Shown: positions 45,370 to 56,080, counted from the first letter of the stretch. The stretch: 64,000 bases of DNA from Paenisporosarcina sp. OV554 (GCF_003058165.1 NZ_QBUC01000001.1:248001-312000), one strand, 5' to 3'. Numbers and translations: made by a program. Notes: generated from the letters alone by a model not told the origin.

Positions 45370-46320
45370 GTGTTCAACCATACAACAGTATTACTTCACG
45401 AAACAGTTGACGGATTGAACATTCGTCCAGATGGTATATATGTAGACTGTACCTTAGGTGGCGCAGGACACAGTGAGTATTTAGTTCAACAATTAAATGA
45501 TCAGGGTAAGTTAATATGTTTTGACCAAGATACTACTGCTATTGAAAATGCGAAAATAAGGTTAGCAGACCATCTTCATAAAGTGACGTTTGTACATGCA
45601 AATTTCCGTGACATAAAAGCGAATTTACAAGAATTAGGAATAGATAGAGTTGATGGCATTCTTTACGATTTAGGAGTATCTTCCCCACAACTAGATACAC
45701 CTGAACGAGGTTTTAGTTACAATCACGATGCACCATTAGATATGAGAATGGATATGACAGCCTCCTTATCAGCTTACGATGTTGTAAACGACTGGGAATT
45801 TAATGATTTAGTTCGAATTTTCTATCGTTATGGCGAAGAAAAGTTTTCTAAACAAATCGCACGCAAAATTGAAGAAGCTCGAAAAATTGCGCCCATAGAA
45901 ACTACAGGGCAACTGGTTGAACTGATTAAAGAGGGAATTCCAGCACCTGCTAGAAGAAAAGGTGGTCATCCTGCAAAACGAGTATTCCAAGCAATACGAA
46001 TTGCTGTAAATGATGAACTGGGAGCTGCCGAAGAATCACTACAAGATGCTTTAGAGCTACTTGCTGTTAATGGGCGTATTAGTGTTATTACATTCCATTC
46101 TTTAGAAGACCGAATAACCAAAACAATCTTTAAAGAAGCAGCATCATATCCAGAATTACCACCAAATTTACCTGTTATCCCAGAGGGCATGGAGCCACAT
46201 TTCAAATTAGTTACACGCAAGCCAATTTTACCAAGTGAAGAAGAATTACTGCATAATAATCGCTCCAGATCAGCCAAACTTAGAATTGCCGAAAAAATAA
46301 AAGATGAGGGAAGTGTTTAA
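45370..46320 (+). CDS. rsmH: 16S rRNA m4C1402 methyltransferase RsmH (MraW)
   Basis: 316 residues. [25 protein letters not shown] (AdoMet site) and the [14 protein letters not shown] and [10 protein letters not shown] motifs. Methylates N4 of C1402 in the ribosomal P site. GTG start with AAGGAGG. ftsL follows without a gap. Confidence 0.95.
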   Translation: MFNHTTVLLHETVDGLNIRPDGIYVDCTLGGAGHSEYLVQQLNDQGKLICFDQDTTAIENAKIRLADHLHKVTFVHANFRDIKANLQELGIDRVDGILYDLGVSSPQLDTPERGFSYNHDAPLDMRMDMTASLSAYDVVNDWEFNDLVRIFYRYGEEKFSKQIARKIEEARKIAPIETTGQLVELIKEGIPAPARRKGGHPAKRVFQAIRIAVNDELGAAEESLQDALELLAVNGRISVITFHSLEDRITKTIFKEAASYPELPPNLPVIPEGMEPHFKLVTRKPILPSEEELLHNNRSRSAKLRIAEKIKDEGSV

Positions 46321-46689
46321 ATGGCTATGCACGCTAGAACACAAACAAATTACATTAAGCAGCCTGTCGTTAATCCACAGCCTGCAGTCAACCCAACTAT
46401 TAAACCAAATCGTAAAATTATTACAAAAGGTGAAAAGGTATTAATTGCTCTCTTCGTATCTGTCGTAGCATTGTTTAGCGTGATGATTCTACAAACACAA
46501 GCTAGTATTTATGCTGCAAACCAAGACATTCGATCAATTGAACAACAAATTGATGAAACCAAAAAACAAAATACGGATTTGTCCATTCAAGTAAGCGAAC
46601 TCTCAAAGTATGAACGTGTTTGGGAAAAAGCAAAAGCATTAGGCTTGAAGCTGAACGAGCAAAATGTGAAGGTTGTACAGGGACAATGA
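46321..46689 (+). CDS. ftsL: Cell division protein FtsL
   Basis: 122 residues: a cytoplasmic N-terminus with Pro-rich repeats (NPQPAVNPTI), one membrane helix (about 40-60) and a short extracytoplasmic coiled coil (DIRSIEQQIDETKKQNTDL). Forms a complex with DivIC and DivIB that activates septal synthesis. Starts one base after the rsmH stop; its stop overlaps pbpB by 4 bp. Confidence 0.9.
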   Translation: MAMHARTQTNYIKQPVVNPQPAVNPTIKPNRKIITKGEKVLIALFVSVVALFSVMILQTQASIYAANQDIRSIEQQIDETKKQNTDLSIQVSELSKYERVWEKAKALGLKLNEQNVKVVQGQ

Positions 46690-48893
46690 AAAAGAAATTT
46701 CGATTTCAATGGGGAGCCTTTCTGATGTTTTTGTTATACGGAGGGCTCTTTTTTCTATTGTTGTCACGGATGATTTTTATCCAAGTCACGGGAGAAGCAG
46801 ATGGGCAGGCACTTGCTGCAAAAGCTGCTGCTAAGTACGAAAGAGAACAAATTATAAATGCTAGTCGTGGAAAAATTTTAGACAAAAATGGGGAAGTCAT
46901 CGCAGAAGATACATTAAGTTATCGTTTAGTTGCGGTGCTAAGTCCCGAAGCCACAGACAATGCAAAAAACCCGAAACATGTAAATGATGTAGAAAAAACT
47001 GCGACTGTTCTTGCACAATATATCCCATTATCTAAAGAGAAGTTAGTGGAACGCTTGTCAAAAGAAGGCGTTTATCAAGTAGAGTTTGGATCAGCAGGTC
47101 GCGACATTAGTCATGAAGTTATGACGAAAATAAAAAAACAAAAATTACCGGGTCTTGTTTTTGTACGAGATTGGAAACGTTTTTATCCAAATGGAACGTT
47201 TTCTTCGCACCTAATTGGATTTGCTGTAAAAGAAGAACAACCAGATGGAACGTTTCAAACTATAGGCAAAATGGGCCTTGAATCGATTTATAATAAACAA
47301 TTAACAGGGAAAAACGGGAAAGTTCAATACGATGGTGATTTGTGGGGTTACTTGTTACCAAATTCTAAAGAAATGGTGACACCTGCTCAAGATGGATATC
47401 AAATTCACTTGACACTCGATAAAACGGTTCAAAACTTTCTTGAGGATGCCATGACTAGAGTAGAGAAAGAATACTCACCCACAAGTATGGTGGCAATGGT
47501 AGCCGATCCGAAAACAGGGGAAATTTTAGCTATGAGCCAACGTCCATCATTCGATCCAGAGACGCGAGAAGGACTTACGTCAAATTGGTTGAATGAAACG
47601 ATTGAAAATACGATAGAGCCAGGTTCCACTATGAAAACATTTACAGTGGCAGCCGCAATGGAAGAAAAAAAATGGAACCCGAACGATTGGTACCAATCAG
47701 GTAAATATACCTTACTCGACACTACTATCCGAGATCATAACTTAAAAGGGTGGGGGAATATTACGTTTTTAGAAGGTTTCCAGAGATCTTCTAACGTGGC
47801 AATGGCTTATTTACTTGAAAGATTAGGAGATACTGCATTTCTTGAGTACCTAGACAAATTCGGATTTGGCAAGAAAACAGGGATTGACCTTCCGAATGAA
47901 GCAAGTGGGAAAATCATAAGTAAATATCCACTTGACCGTCTTGTTTCCACCTTTGGTCAAGGTTCTACGGTAACTCCTATGCAGCTCATTCAAGCTGAAA
48001 CCGCCATTGCAAATGACGGTATGATGATGAAGCCGTATGTAATTGAAAAAATTGTAAACCCATTAACTAAAGAAGTTATGCACGATTCTAAACCTGAAGT
48101 AGCAGGAAAACCAATTTCTGCGGACACTGCAAAGAAAATGAGAGAATTGTTAGCTTCTACAGTGACTTCTGAACACGGAACTGCAGCACGATTCGAGCTA
48201 ACTGATTATACCGTGGCGGGAAAAACGGGAACAGCTCAGATTCCGAACGAGGTAGGTAAATATCTAGCAGGTTATGAAAATTACTTGTACTCATTCCTTG
48301 GAATGGCTCCAGCTGAAGATCCTCAACTAGTTGTTTATGTGGCGGTAACAAAACCAAAATTAGAAGCGACAGAAGTTGGGTCCATGCCAGTATCTGAAAT
48401 ATTCAAATCCGTTACAGAAAATAGCTTGAAATACTTGAACATCAAACCTGAAGAAGTGAAATCTACACCAGCTGTGACTCTTCCAAATGTTAAAGAGAAA
48501 GATGTTGCGGTGGCTGAAAGTCAAATGATTGAACAAAAGATGAAACCAGTTGTTATCGGTAATACTGAAAAAGGAAAGATTACTGAACAATTTCCTTCAG
48601 CAGGTACTGAAATTCTACCAGGTAGTTTAGTAATGTTGAAAACGGATGGACCAATAACCATTCCTGACTTTACAAATTGGTCAAAACGACATGTCTTGGT
48701 CTACCAAATGTTATCAGGACTAAATATTGAAGTCGTTGGCAACGGATATGTGGTTAGTCAAAGTGTCTCCAAAGGAACTGTAACGAACGAACAAGCACCA
48801 ATCGTAATTAAATTAGAAACTCCTGAAGTTACTAATAAAAAAGCTGAAAAAGAAATAGAAAAAGAGGGAGAAGAAAAGCTCCCTCAAGATTAA
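46686..48893 (+). CDS. pbpB: Penicillin-binding protein 2B, septal transpeptidase
   Basis: 735 residues from the ATG overlapping the ftsL stop (ATGA). Order: membrane anchor (about 10-30), class B dimerisation domain, transpeptidase with SxxK in EPGSTMKTF, SSN, and KTGT, then two PASTA repeats (TLPNVKEKDVAVAESQMIEQ and ITIPDFTNWSKR regions). Cross-links septal peptidoglycan with FtsW. A Glu/Lys-rich tail follows the PASTA repeats. Confidence 0.93.
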   Translation: MKKKFRFQWGAFLMFLLYGGLFFLLLSRMIFIQVTGEADGQALAAKAAAKYEREQIINASRGKILDKNGEVIAEDTLSYRLVAVLSPEATDNAKNPKHVNDVEKTATVLAQYIPLSKEKLVERLSKEGVYQVEFGSAGRDISHEVMTKIKKQKLPGLVFVRDWKRFYPNGTFSSHLIGFAVKEEQPDGTFQTIGKMGLESIYNKQLTGKNGKVQYDGDLWGYLLPNSKEMVTPAQDGYQIHLTLDKTVQNFLEDAMTRVEKEYSPTSMVAMVADPKTGEILAMSQRPSFDPETREGLTSNWLNETIENTIEPGSTMKTFTVAAAMEEKKWNPNDWYQSGKYTLLDTTIRDHNLKGWGNITFLEGFQRSSNVAMAYLLERLGDTAFLEYLDKFGFGKKTGIDLPNEASGKIISKYPLDRLVSTFGQGSTVTPMQLIQAETAIANDGMMMKPYVIEKIVNPLTKEVMHDSKPEVAGKPISADTAKKMRELLASTVTSEHGTAARFELTDYTVAGKTGTAQIPNEVGKYLAGYENYLYSFLGMAPAEDPQLVVYVAVTKPKLEATEVGSMPVSEIFKSVTENSLKYLNIKPEEVKSTPAVTLPNVKEKDVAVAESQMIEQKMKPVVIGNTEKGKITEQFPSAGTEILPGSLVMLKTDGPITIPDFTNWSKRHVLVYQMLSGLNIEVVGNGYVVSQSVSKGTVTNEQAPIVIKLETPEVTNKKAEKEIEKEGEEKLPQD

Positions 48894-48950
48894 ATGTTGA
48901 ATAGGTACTCCATTCCAGTCATATCTTGTTAAAAAACAGGGTGTGGTTTT

Positions 48951-50870
48951 ATGAAGGCAGGAGTGCCTCATCAATTGAGAATCAGAGTTCGAACAATGCT
49001 TCTTATCTTTTTTTGTTTAAGTGTTGCGTCTGTAGGGAAACTAGTCGTGATGCAGTTTTTTCAATATGAATGGCTTACGCAGAAAGCAGAAGAGAATTGG
49101 GATCGCGAAATACCTTTTTCTCAAACGAGGGGTAATATCCGAGATCGAGACGGAGAATTAATTGTAGGAAGCAAACTAGCTCCCACCCTTTATTTTATGC
49201 CTGCTCAAAGCAAAGATGTTGAAAGTGCAGCTGCCAAACTTAGCGTTGCTCTAAATACGGATGAAAAAAAACTTCTAGATCAAATGAGTCAAAAAACATT
49301 TTTGATTAAATTGGCACCTGAAGGCAAAAACATCGAGCTTGGTACAGCTCTTGATATCCAATCTTTACAAATCCCAGGATTGTATACAGGTGTTGATTAT
49401 GTTCGAGATTACCCACATGACGAGTTGTTATCGCGTCTTCTAGGATTTACAGGATATGACCATCAAGGGCTAGCTGGAATTGAATTCCAATATAATGAAT
49501 ATTTAACGTCAACTCAATCTACTTTACGCTTATTTACAGATGCGAAAGGAAGCTCACTTCCTCATGTGAATGATGGTTGGGGCAAAGGAAAAGATGGAGC
49601 GACTGTTGAATTAACCATTGATTTAGACGTTCATGAGATTATGGAACGGGCACTTTCCCAGGCTATGAAAAAATATGATGCTGATCAAGCTATGGGAATT
49701 GCTATGAATCCTAAAACTGGCGAGATTTTATCTCTAGCATCATTTCCCACTTTCCATCCATTGGAATATGACAAAGTGAGTCCTAGCGTTTATAATCAGA
49801 ACTTGCCTGTGTCAATGACATTTGAGCCGGGTTCTACGTTTAAAATTATTACACTTGCCGCTGCTCTAGAAGAAGGTAAAGTGGATTTGAAAAATGATTC
49901 ATTTTATGATCCTGGTTATGCAATAGTGGAAGATACAAGATTACGATGTTGGAAAAGAACAGGACATAAACACCAATCATTTTTAGAAGTGGTTGAGAAC
50001 TCATGTAATCCAGGTTTTATTGAACTAGGTCAACGTGTTGGACGTGAAAAACTGTCGCAATACATACGTGATTTCGGTTTTGGGCAAAAAACAGGATCAT
50101 CCATTGCGGGAGAGTCCTCAGGAATATTGTTTTCTAAAGAAAGTTATGGACCAGTCGAGCATGCGACTACATCGTTCGGCCAAGGAATTTCCACAACACC
50201 CATTCAACAAGTTCAAGCAGTCGCAGCAGCAGTTAATGGCGGAACTTTGTTTCAACCTTATGTCGTGAAACGGATTTATAACGAACAAACGAACGAGGTC
50301 ATTAAAGAAAATGAACCAACTAAAGTCCGACAAGTTGTATCCGAAGATACTTCCAAAAAAGTTAGGGAAGCATTAGAATCTGTTGTGGCTAAGGGTTCAG
50401 GACGTAATGCTTTTCGTGATACAATGAGAATTGGCGGTAAAACAGGGACTGCACAGAAGGCTGTAAATGGCCGTTACGTTGAAGGACAGTACATTGTATC
50501 GTTTATTGGTTTTGCACCTGCTAACGACCCTGAAATCGTCGTTTACGTAGCGATAGACAATCCGAAACATGTTTTACAGTTTGGTGGGGTAATTGCTGCA
50601 CCAATTGTAGGGGAAATTATTGAAGATAGCGCGCCTTTTATTGGATTCAATTACAGCAAAGATCAACTGTCTAAAGAGTATAGATGGGGTGATAGTATAG
50701 AGCGGGAAGTTCCAGATTTAGTAGGGCAAGAAAAAAATAAGATTATGATGGTAGATGAACCATTTAAAATTGAATGGCACGGGACCGGAACGAAAATTAT
50801 ATCCCAGCTTCCACAAGCAGAAAGTTTACTGTCTGTTGATGGTACGATTCATTTGTACTTAGGTGAATAA
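48951..50870 (+). CDS. spoVD: Sporulation class B penicillin-binding protein (SpoVD-type)
   Basis: 639 residues, matching SpoVD (about 645). Membrane anchor (about 15-35), dimerisation domain, transpeptidase with EPGSTFKI, SCN and KTGT, and one C-terminal PASTA repeat (VPDLVGQEKNK). The cysteine in SCN and another nearby (LRCWKR) are the pair whose redox state is controlled by StoA in B. subtilis SpoVD. Needed for cortex synthesis with SpoVE. In B. subtilis murE follows; here mraY comes 42 bp later. Confidence 0.88.
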   Translation: MKAGVPHQLRIRVRTMLLIFFCLSVASVGKLVVMQFFQYEWLTQKAEENWDREIPFSQTRGNIRDRDGELIVGSKLAPTLYFMPAQSKDVESAAAKLSVALNTDEKKLLDQMSQKTFLIKLAPEGKNIELGTALDIQSLQIPGLYTGVDYVRDYPHDELLSRLLGFTGYDHQGLAGIEFQYNEYLTSTQSTLRLFTDAKGSSLPHVNDGWGKGKDGATVELTIDLDVHEIMERALSQAMKKYDADQAMGIAMNPKTGEILSLASFPTFHPLEYDKVSPSVYNQNLPVSMTFEPGSTFKIITLAAALEEGKVDLKNDSFYDPGYAIVEDTRLRCWKRTGHKHQSFLEVVENSCNPGFIELGQRVGREKLSQYIRDFGFGQKTGSSIAGESSGILFSKESYGPVEHATTSFGQGISTTPIQQVQAVAAAVNGGTLFQPYVVKRIYNEQTNEVIKENEPTKVRQVVSEDTSKKVREALESVVAKGSGRNAFRDTMRIGGKTGTAQKAVNGRYVEGQYIVSFIGFAPANDPEIVVYVAIDNPKHVLQFGGVIAAPIVGEIIEDSAPFIGFNYSKDQLSKEYRWGDSIEREVPDLVGQEKNKIMMVDEPFKIEWHGTGTKIISQLPQAESLLSVDGTIHLYLGE

Positions 50871-50912
50871 TATTAATAACGACAACCATCGTTTATCCGA
50901 AGGAGAATACAT

Positions 50913-51884
50913 ATGACACTCGCAACAACATTAATGATCGTAGGAATCGGATTTCTACTTACAGTTCTTTTAACACCTATTTTCATTCCGATATTGAAAA
51001 GGATGAAATTTGGTCAAAGTATTCGTGAAGAAGGTCCGCAATCACACATGAAAAAGGCAGGAACCCCTACAATGGGTGGCCTTGTGTTTATTGTCTCGAT
51101 AGTTATCACAACATTAGGCGTGGCTTTCTATTTAGAAATGCTGACTACACAAACGATTGTGTTGGTTTTAGTGTTTGTTGGTTTTGGATTAATCGGGTTT
51201 TTAGACGACTTTATAAAAGTTGTTCTTAAAAGAAATTTAGGCTTGACATCATTACAAAAAATAATTGGTCAAATCATTATTGCAGTTGCTTCCTTTTTAC
51301 TTCTTAATCAAGGGCCTTTCGAAACAACTGTAAGTGTCCCATTTACTGATTGGTCAGTTGATCTTGGGATTGCATATGTAGCGTTCTTGATTTTTTGGCT
51401 CGTAGGCTTTTCAAATGCTGTGAATTTAACAGATGGCTTAGACGGACTTGTCTCAGGTACAGCATCAATTGCTTTTACAACCTTCGGGGTTCTAGCATTA
51501 GTTTATCACCAGCTAGACATCGCGATTTTCGCCTTTGCTGTTACAGGAGCTCTTCTTGGATTCTTAATATTCAATGCAAACCCAGCAAAATTATTTATGG
51601 GTGACACTGGTTCCTTGGCACTTGGCGGAGCACTGGCAATGGTGTCTATATTAGTCAAACAGGAGCTATTGCTCGTTATCGTAGGTGTGATTTTTGTAGC
51701 AGAGACGTTATCCGTAATTCTTCAAGTAATTAGTTTTAAAACAACAGGAAAACGGATTTTCAAAATGAGTCCTCTTCATCATCATTTTGAATTGTCTGGT
51801 TGGTCTGAATGGAAAGTGGTTGTGGTCTTCTGGTCAACAGCTTTCCTTGCAGCCTTTATTGTCGTAATGCTGGAGGTATTGTAA
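50913..51884 (+). CDS. mraY: Phospho-MurNAc-pentapeptide transferase MraY
   Basis: 323 residues, ten membrane helices. Asp-rich motif [37 protein letters not shown] and the HHHFEL loop are intact. It makes lipid I from UDP-MurNAc-pentapeptide and undecaprenyl phosphate. AAGGAGA before the ATG; the stop overlaps murD by one base. Confidence 0.96.
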   Translation: MTLATTLMIVGIGFLLTVLLTPIFIPILKRMKFGQSIREEGPQSHMKKAGTPTMGGLVFIVSIVITTLGVAFYLEMLTTQTIVLVLVFVGFGLIGFLDDFIKVVLKRNLGLTSLQKIIGQIIIAVASFLLLNQGPFETTVSVPFTDWSVDLGIAYVAFLIFWLVGFSNAVNLTDGLDGLVSGTASIAFTTFGVLALVYHQLDIAIFAFAVTGALLGFLIFNANPAKLFMGDTGSLALGGALAMVSILVKQELLLVIVGVIFVAETLSVILQVISFKTTGKRIFKMSPLHHHFELSGWSEWKVVVVFWSTAFLAAFIVVMLEVL

Positions 51885-53236
51885 TGAAAAAAACCACTGA
51901 GTTCAAAGCAAAAAAAGTTCTCGTATTAGGCCTCGCAAAGAGTGGGGTAGCTGCAGCAGAAATTCTTCATAAATTGGGCGCATTCGTTACTGTAAATGAT
52001 TCAAAGCCCTTTGAAGAAAGCCCAGATGCACAAAATTTATTAAGTAAGGGTATTACCGTTATTTGTGGTCGACACCCAGAAGATTTACTGGACGAAGGTT
52101 TTGAATATGTGATTAAAAATCCAGGTATTCCTTATAGTAATCCGATTGTTAGTGATGCGATAAATAGAGGGATTCCCGTTTGGACTGAAATAGAAATAGC
52201 CTATTTAATTAGCGAAGCTCCTTTTATTGGAATCACAGGCTCAAATGGTAAAACTACTACAACGACCTTGCTATTCCACATGTTAAATCAAGGTGGTCAA
52301 AACCCTTTAATTGCTGGGAATATTGGAACAGTTGCATGTAAAGTTGCCGAAGAAGCACAAGCGGACCAAGTGATTGTTACAGAACTTTCTTCTTTCCAAT
52401 TAATGGGTGTTGATACTTTTCAACCGAGAATTGCTATCCTCACAAATTTATATGAAGCACATTTAGACTACCATGGTTCTTTTGAAAAATATGGGGATGC
52501 CAAATATGGGGTAACCAAGAACCAAACAAATGACGATGTTTTTATTTACAACGCAGATCAACCTGAAGTTGTAAAATACGCTAGTTTGTCCCATGCAAAA
52601 CTAATCCCATTCTCTACAAAAGGTCGTAAAGAAGATGGTATAAGTGGAGATGCAGAATATATCTATTGGAAAGGTGAACCTTATCTGGAAAGAAAATTAA
52701 TTGCGTTGCCAGGTGAGCATAATCTAGAAAATATATTATCTGCTGTTGCCACGGCTATCTTAATGGATTGCCCTAAGGAAACAATACAACATGTTTTGAC
52801 GTCCTTTACAGGAGTTAAACATAGAACACAATTCTTGCGCGAATGGAAGAAACGAAAGTTCTACAATGACTCTAAAGCAACAAACACATTAGCTACAAGA
52901 AGTGCTCTTGCTGCATTCGACCAGCCAGTAATTTTACTTGCAGGTGGTTTAGAGCGTGGACATTCATTTGAAGAGTTACGGAAAGATATGAATCACGTAA
53001 AAGCAGTGGTTGCATTTGGTCAGACTAGTGATCGTCTTATTGACTTTGCAGCTTCATGTGGAGTGGAAATCATAAAAAAAGTAGAAAACATTCAACAAGC
53101 TGTTAAAGTGGCAACAGATCTGTCCGAGCCAGAAGATATTATTTTACTTTCGCCTGCTTGTGCGAGTTGGGATCAATACCCAAACTTTGAGTTGCGTGGC
53201 GAAGATTTTATCAAAGCTGTATTTGAAATTAAGTAA
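51884..53236 (+). CDS. murD: UDP-MurNAc-L-alanine:D-glutamate ligase MurD
   Basis: 450 residues from the ATG at the TAATG overlap, preceded by TGGAGG. N-terminal Rossmann motif VLVLGLAKSGVAAAE, ATP loop GITGSNGKTTTT, C-terminal domain FYNDSKATN. Adds D-Glu to UDP-MurNAc-Ala in the cytoplasm. A longer frame inside mraY is a shadow. Confidence 0.95.
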   Translation: MKKTTEFKAKKVLVLGLAKSGVAAAEILHKLGAFVTVNDSKPFEESPDAQNLLSKGITVICGRHPEDLLDEGFEYVIKNPGIPYSNPIVSDAINRGIPVWTEIEIAYLISEAPFIGITGSNGKTTTTTLLFHMLNQGGQNPLIAGNIGTVACKVAEEAQADQVIVTELSSFQLMGVDTFQPRIAILTNLYEAHLDYHGSFEKYGDAKYGVTKNQTNDDVFIYNADQPEVVKYASLSHAKLIPFSTKGRKEDGISGDAEYIYWKGEPYLERKLIALPGEHNLENILSAVATAILMDCPKETIQHVLTSFTGVKHRTQFLREWKKRKFYNDSKATNTLATRSALAAFDQPVILLAGGLERGHSFEELRKDMNHVKAVVAFGQTSDRLIDFAASCGVEIIKKVENIQQAVKVATDLSEPEDIILLSPACASWDQYPNFELRGEDFIKAVFEIK

Positions 53237-53256
53237 TATCATTACCAGATGAAGGG

Positions 53257-54339
53257 ATGCCAACACTGCATAAAAAACCGACACATATTTTTCTATTTAC
53301 AAGTTTACTAATAACCGTGATTGGATATTGTTTTGTTTACTCTGCCGGTTCTTACTGGGGAAAAGTACACTATGAAGATAGTCTTCCATTCTTTTGGAAA
53401 CAAATTATGTACGGCACTTTAGGGATGTTATGTGCTTGGGTGATTTATAGACTTCCTTTTATTCATCAACAGAAGTTTTGGCTTGGCGCTTATATATCAT
53501 CAATATTTTTACTATTTGCAGTTTACATCCCTGGACTTGGGATTGTGAGAAATGGCTCACAAAGTTGGATTCAAATTGCTGGGTTTAGTTTACAACCTGC
53601 AGAATTTGTGAAAATATCAGTCATGGGATTTTTAGCATGTATTTTAGCTAAAACAATGAATGATAAAAAAAGGAAGTATTTTGCCCCATTATTAATTTGC
53701 TTAGTACCAGCTGGAATCATTCTAGTGCAACCTGACTTTGGTTCTGCTTTTTTATTAATTGTAGGAGCATTTTCACTATTATTTATTGCCGGTTTCCCAA
53801 TTCGTTTTTTTATGGGCTTAGGTACTTTAGGAGTTTTAGCACTCGTTGGCTTAATCGTATCTGCTCCTTATCGCTTAAAACGGATTTCCGCATTCCTTGA
53901 TCCATGGGAAGATGCTTTAAATAGTGGCTTCCAAGGCATTCAATCTCTGCTAGCCATTGGACCGTCAGGGTTGTTTGGACATGGGTTTGGTCAAAGTAGA
54001 CAAAAGTTTTTGTATCTTCCTGAACCTCAAAATGATTTTATCTTCTCGATAATTGTTGAAGAAATGGGTTTCTTTGGAGCGGTAATTCTGATTAGCTTAT
54101 TCCTTATTTTCTTATTTACAGGATACCGTTTAGCTATTTCCTCTTCAACAAAAGTGGGTTTTTATGCAATAGCAGGACTCCAGTCCATGATTGGATTCCA
54201 AATTTTTTTAAATATCGGTGTAGTCATCGGGTTATTTCCGGTAACTGGTGTAACTTTGCCATTTATAAGTTACGGTGGTTCATCGCTGTTATCAACTTGG
54301 CTTATCGTGGGTCTGATTCTTCGTTTTTCAAAAGATTAA
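53257..54339 (+). CDS. spoVE: SEDS glycosyltransferase SpoVE
   Basis: 360 residues with about ten membrane helices. QSWIQIAGFSLQPAEFVKISVMGF, PEPQNDFIFSIIVEEMG and PFISYGGSS are the SEDS marks. By place it is spoVE, the cortex polymerase partner of SpoVD. Its length fits SpoVE (366). The only Shine-Dalgarno-like bases (GAAGGG) touch the ATG directly and no alternative start is in frame, so initiation may be weak or coupled. In B. subtilis murG and murB follow; they are absent here. Confidence 0.85.
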   Translation: MPTLHKKPTHIFLFTSLLITVIGYCFVYSAGSYWGKVHYEDSLPFFWKQIMYGTLGMLCAWVIYRLPFIHQQKFWLGAYISSIFLLFAVYIPGLGIVRNGSQSWIQIAGFSLQPAEFVKISVMGFLACILAKTMNDKKRKYFAPLLICLVPAGIILVQPDFGSAFLLIVGAFSLLFIAGFPIRFFMGLGTLGVLALVGLIVSAPYRLKRISAFLDPWEDALNSGFQGIQSLLAIGPSGLFGHGFGQSRQKFLYLPEPQNDFIFSIIVEEMGFFGAVILISLFLIFLFTGYRLAISSSTKVGFYAIAGLQSMIGFQIFLNIGVVIGLFPVTGVTLPFISYGGSSLLSTWLIVGLILRFSKD

Positions 54340-54363
54340 TAGAGTAGGAAAGGAGTGAATAAC

Positions 54364-55152
54364 GTGGATAAAATTATCGACATTGAAGACAGAATTCCAA
54401 CGCTGAGAGAGCGACGGAAAAAGAGAACAAATCGCAAGTTCACGTTATTGCTCGTTATTTTCCTTGTCACTTTATTTGGTCTCCTCTACTTTCAATCTCC
54501 GTATAGTCAGGTGAAAAAAATAGTCGTTAAAGGGGCTAACTTAACGAATAGTGACCAGTATATTGAACAAAGTGGTTTACAAAAAGGACAATCAATGTGG
54601 GAAATTAGGACAAGCAATGCCGAAGAACTATTGCTGAAAAACGATTTGATTCAAGATGTTACAGTTAAACGAAATGGCTTAACTTCTGTGGGAATTGAAG
54701 TTACAGAATGGAAAAAAGCAGCGTATCTCCAATCCGAAACAGGGTATGCCATCGTCCTTGAGAATGGGAAAGTATTTCAATCTGATAAGGTATTAGCTCC
54801 CGTAGATGCCCCGTTACTTAGCGGTTTTGATAACCCAAAAATCAGAGGTCGTATGGTAAATGAACTTTCTAAATTAAATGGACAAGTACTATCCATGATT
54901 TCGCAAATTGAATCTGTACCTTCAAAAGCAGATCCGTATCGAATCAGACTTTTTATGAATGATGGATATGAAGTAAGAGCAGTAATCCAGTCGTTTGCTG
55001 AAAAAATGAATTATTATCCGTCAATTATTGCTCAAATTGGTGATACCGACAAAGGTGTAATTGATATAGAAGTGGGTTCGTTTTTTCAAACGTATCTAGA
55101 TATGTATAACCCGCAACCAAAGGAGGGGGAAGATGAAGAAATTCCAGAATAG
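54364..55152 (+). CDS. divIB: Cell division protein DivIB (FtsQ)
   Basis: 262 residues from GTG 54364, 8 nt after AAAGGAG; a GTG at 54355 lies within that site. Basic cytoplasmic N-terminus (LRERRKKRTNRK), one membrane helix (about 28-46), POTRA domain (about 50-120) and a C-terminal beta domain. Part of the DivIB-DivIC-FtsL complex. Overlaps the following gene by 20 bp. Confidence 0.9.
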   Translation: MDKIIDIEDRIPTLRERRKKRTNRKFTLLLVIFLVTLFGLLYFQSPYSQVKKIVVKGANLTNSDQYIEQSGLQKGQSMWEIRTSNAEELLLKNDLIQDVTVKRNGLTSVGIEVTEWKKAAYLQSETGYAIVLENGKVFQSDKVLAPVDAPLLSGFDNPKIRGRMVNELSKLNGQVLSMISQIESVPSKADPYRIRLFMNDGYEVRAVIQSFAEKMNYYPSIIAQIGDTDKGVIDIEVGSFFQTYLDMYNPQPKEGEDEEIPE

Positions 55153-55849
55153 ACCAACTCGTTCGTCTGTGAATAAACGCATCATTTTTTCTCTGGTATG
55201 TTTGGTGTTGGGATTTATCTTAGCCTATTCATATAGTTTATCGAGCAGTAAAAAGCTAAGTGGACAAGCTTCCAGTAGTAAATATTTTGAGCAAGAGGAA
55301 CAATATCGTGAAGACCTCATCCACCAAAAAGAACGCAATAAAGAATTGACCACTGAGTTAGAAGCAAGACAACAGCAAGTAAGGGAAATTGAAAAGTCCC
55401 TCTCAGGTAGTGAAGAACAGTATGAGAATTTAATTCAGGAAGCTGAAGATTTGAGACTTCTACTAGGGCTCCTTCCTGCAACTGGTAAAGGTGTGAAGAT
55501 ACAACTCGAAGATGCAGAGTATAACCCATCTTCAGTTAATCCAAATGATTACATAGTTCATGAAAGTCATGTGTTCCAAGTGCTGAATGAATTGAAAATA
55601 TCTGGTTCTGAAGCCATTACCATAAATGGCCAACGACTACATGCCAATTCCTATATAAAATGTAATGGTCCCGTCATTACAATTGATGGAGAGCAATTTC
55701 CTGCACCTTTTATTATCGAAGCAATTGGCGATCCATCAGTCTTAGTGCCATCACTTCAACTTGCAGGTGGAGTACTAGATCAACTAGTGAACGATAATAT
55801 TGTGGTAACAATTGAAGAGAAATCAAAAATCGAAATGCCAGCATTGTAA
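55133..55849 (+). CDS. ylxW: DUF881 protein YlxW
   Basis: 238 residues: N-terminal helix (about 17-35), a coiled coil (about 50-105, EEQYREDLIHQKERNKEL) and the DUF881 domain (about 110-230, GKGVKIQLEDA, AITINGQRL). Extracytoplasmic; function unknown, always near division genes. AAAGGAGGGGG inside divIB precedes the ATG. Confidence 0.85.
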   Translation: MKKFQNRPTRSSVNKRIIFSLVCLVLGFILAYSYSLSSSKKLSGQASSSKYFEQEEQYREDLIHQKERNKELTTELEARQQQVREIEKSLSGSEEQYENLIQEAEDLRLLLGLLPATGKGVKIQLEDAEYNPSSVNPNDYIVHESHVFQVLNELKISGSEAITINGQRLHANSYIKCNGPVITIDGEQFPAPFIIEAIGDPSVLVPSLQLAGGVLDQLVNDNIVVTIEEKSKIEMPAL

Positions 55850-55851
55850 CC

Positions 55852-56035
55852 CGAAAAGCGGAGGTGCGGACTGGCCTGCGCAGCTAGACAACAAGAAAAG
55901 CTGAAAACGCCATTTTAGCCCGACGCCGGCGCTGGAAGGATGAAAGACGAATATTTCTTCATTCTGACCCTGTAAATGGCCCGCGGGCTGGCGTTTGAAA
56001 CTAGACACAAGAAAGCTGAAAACGCCATTTTAGAG
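55852..56035. repeat. GC-rich repeat inserted between ylxW and ylxX
   Basis: Two related units are seen: CTAGACAACAAGAAAAGC continuing to CGCCATTTTAG (55884-55918), and CTAGACACAAGAAAGC to CGCCATTTTAG (56001-56033). Between them lies CCCGACGCCGGCGCTGGA (55919-55936), related to 45312-45329. It is more GC-rich than its surroundings and has no T run, so the operon can be read through. Confidence 0.7.
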
Positions 56036-56080
56036 AATGAAATGAAATAAATTTGTTATTCGAGGGGAAGGAGCGGTGCA

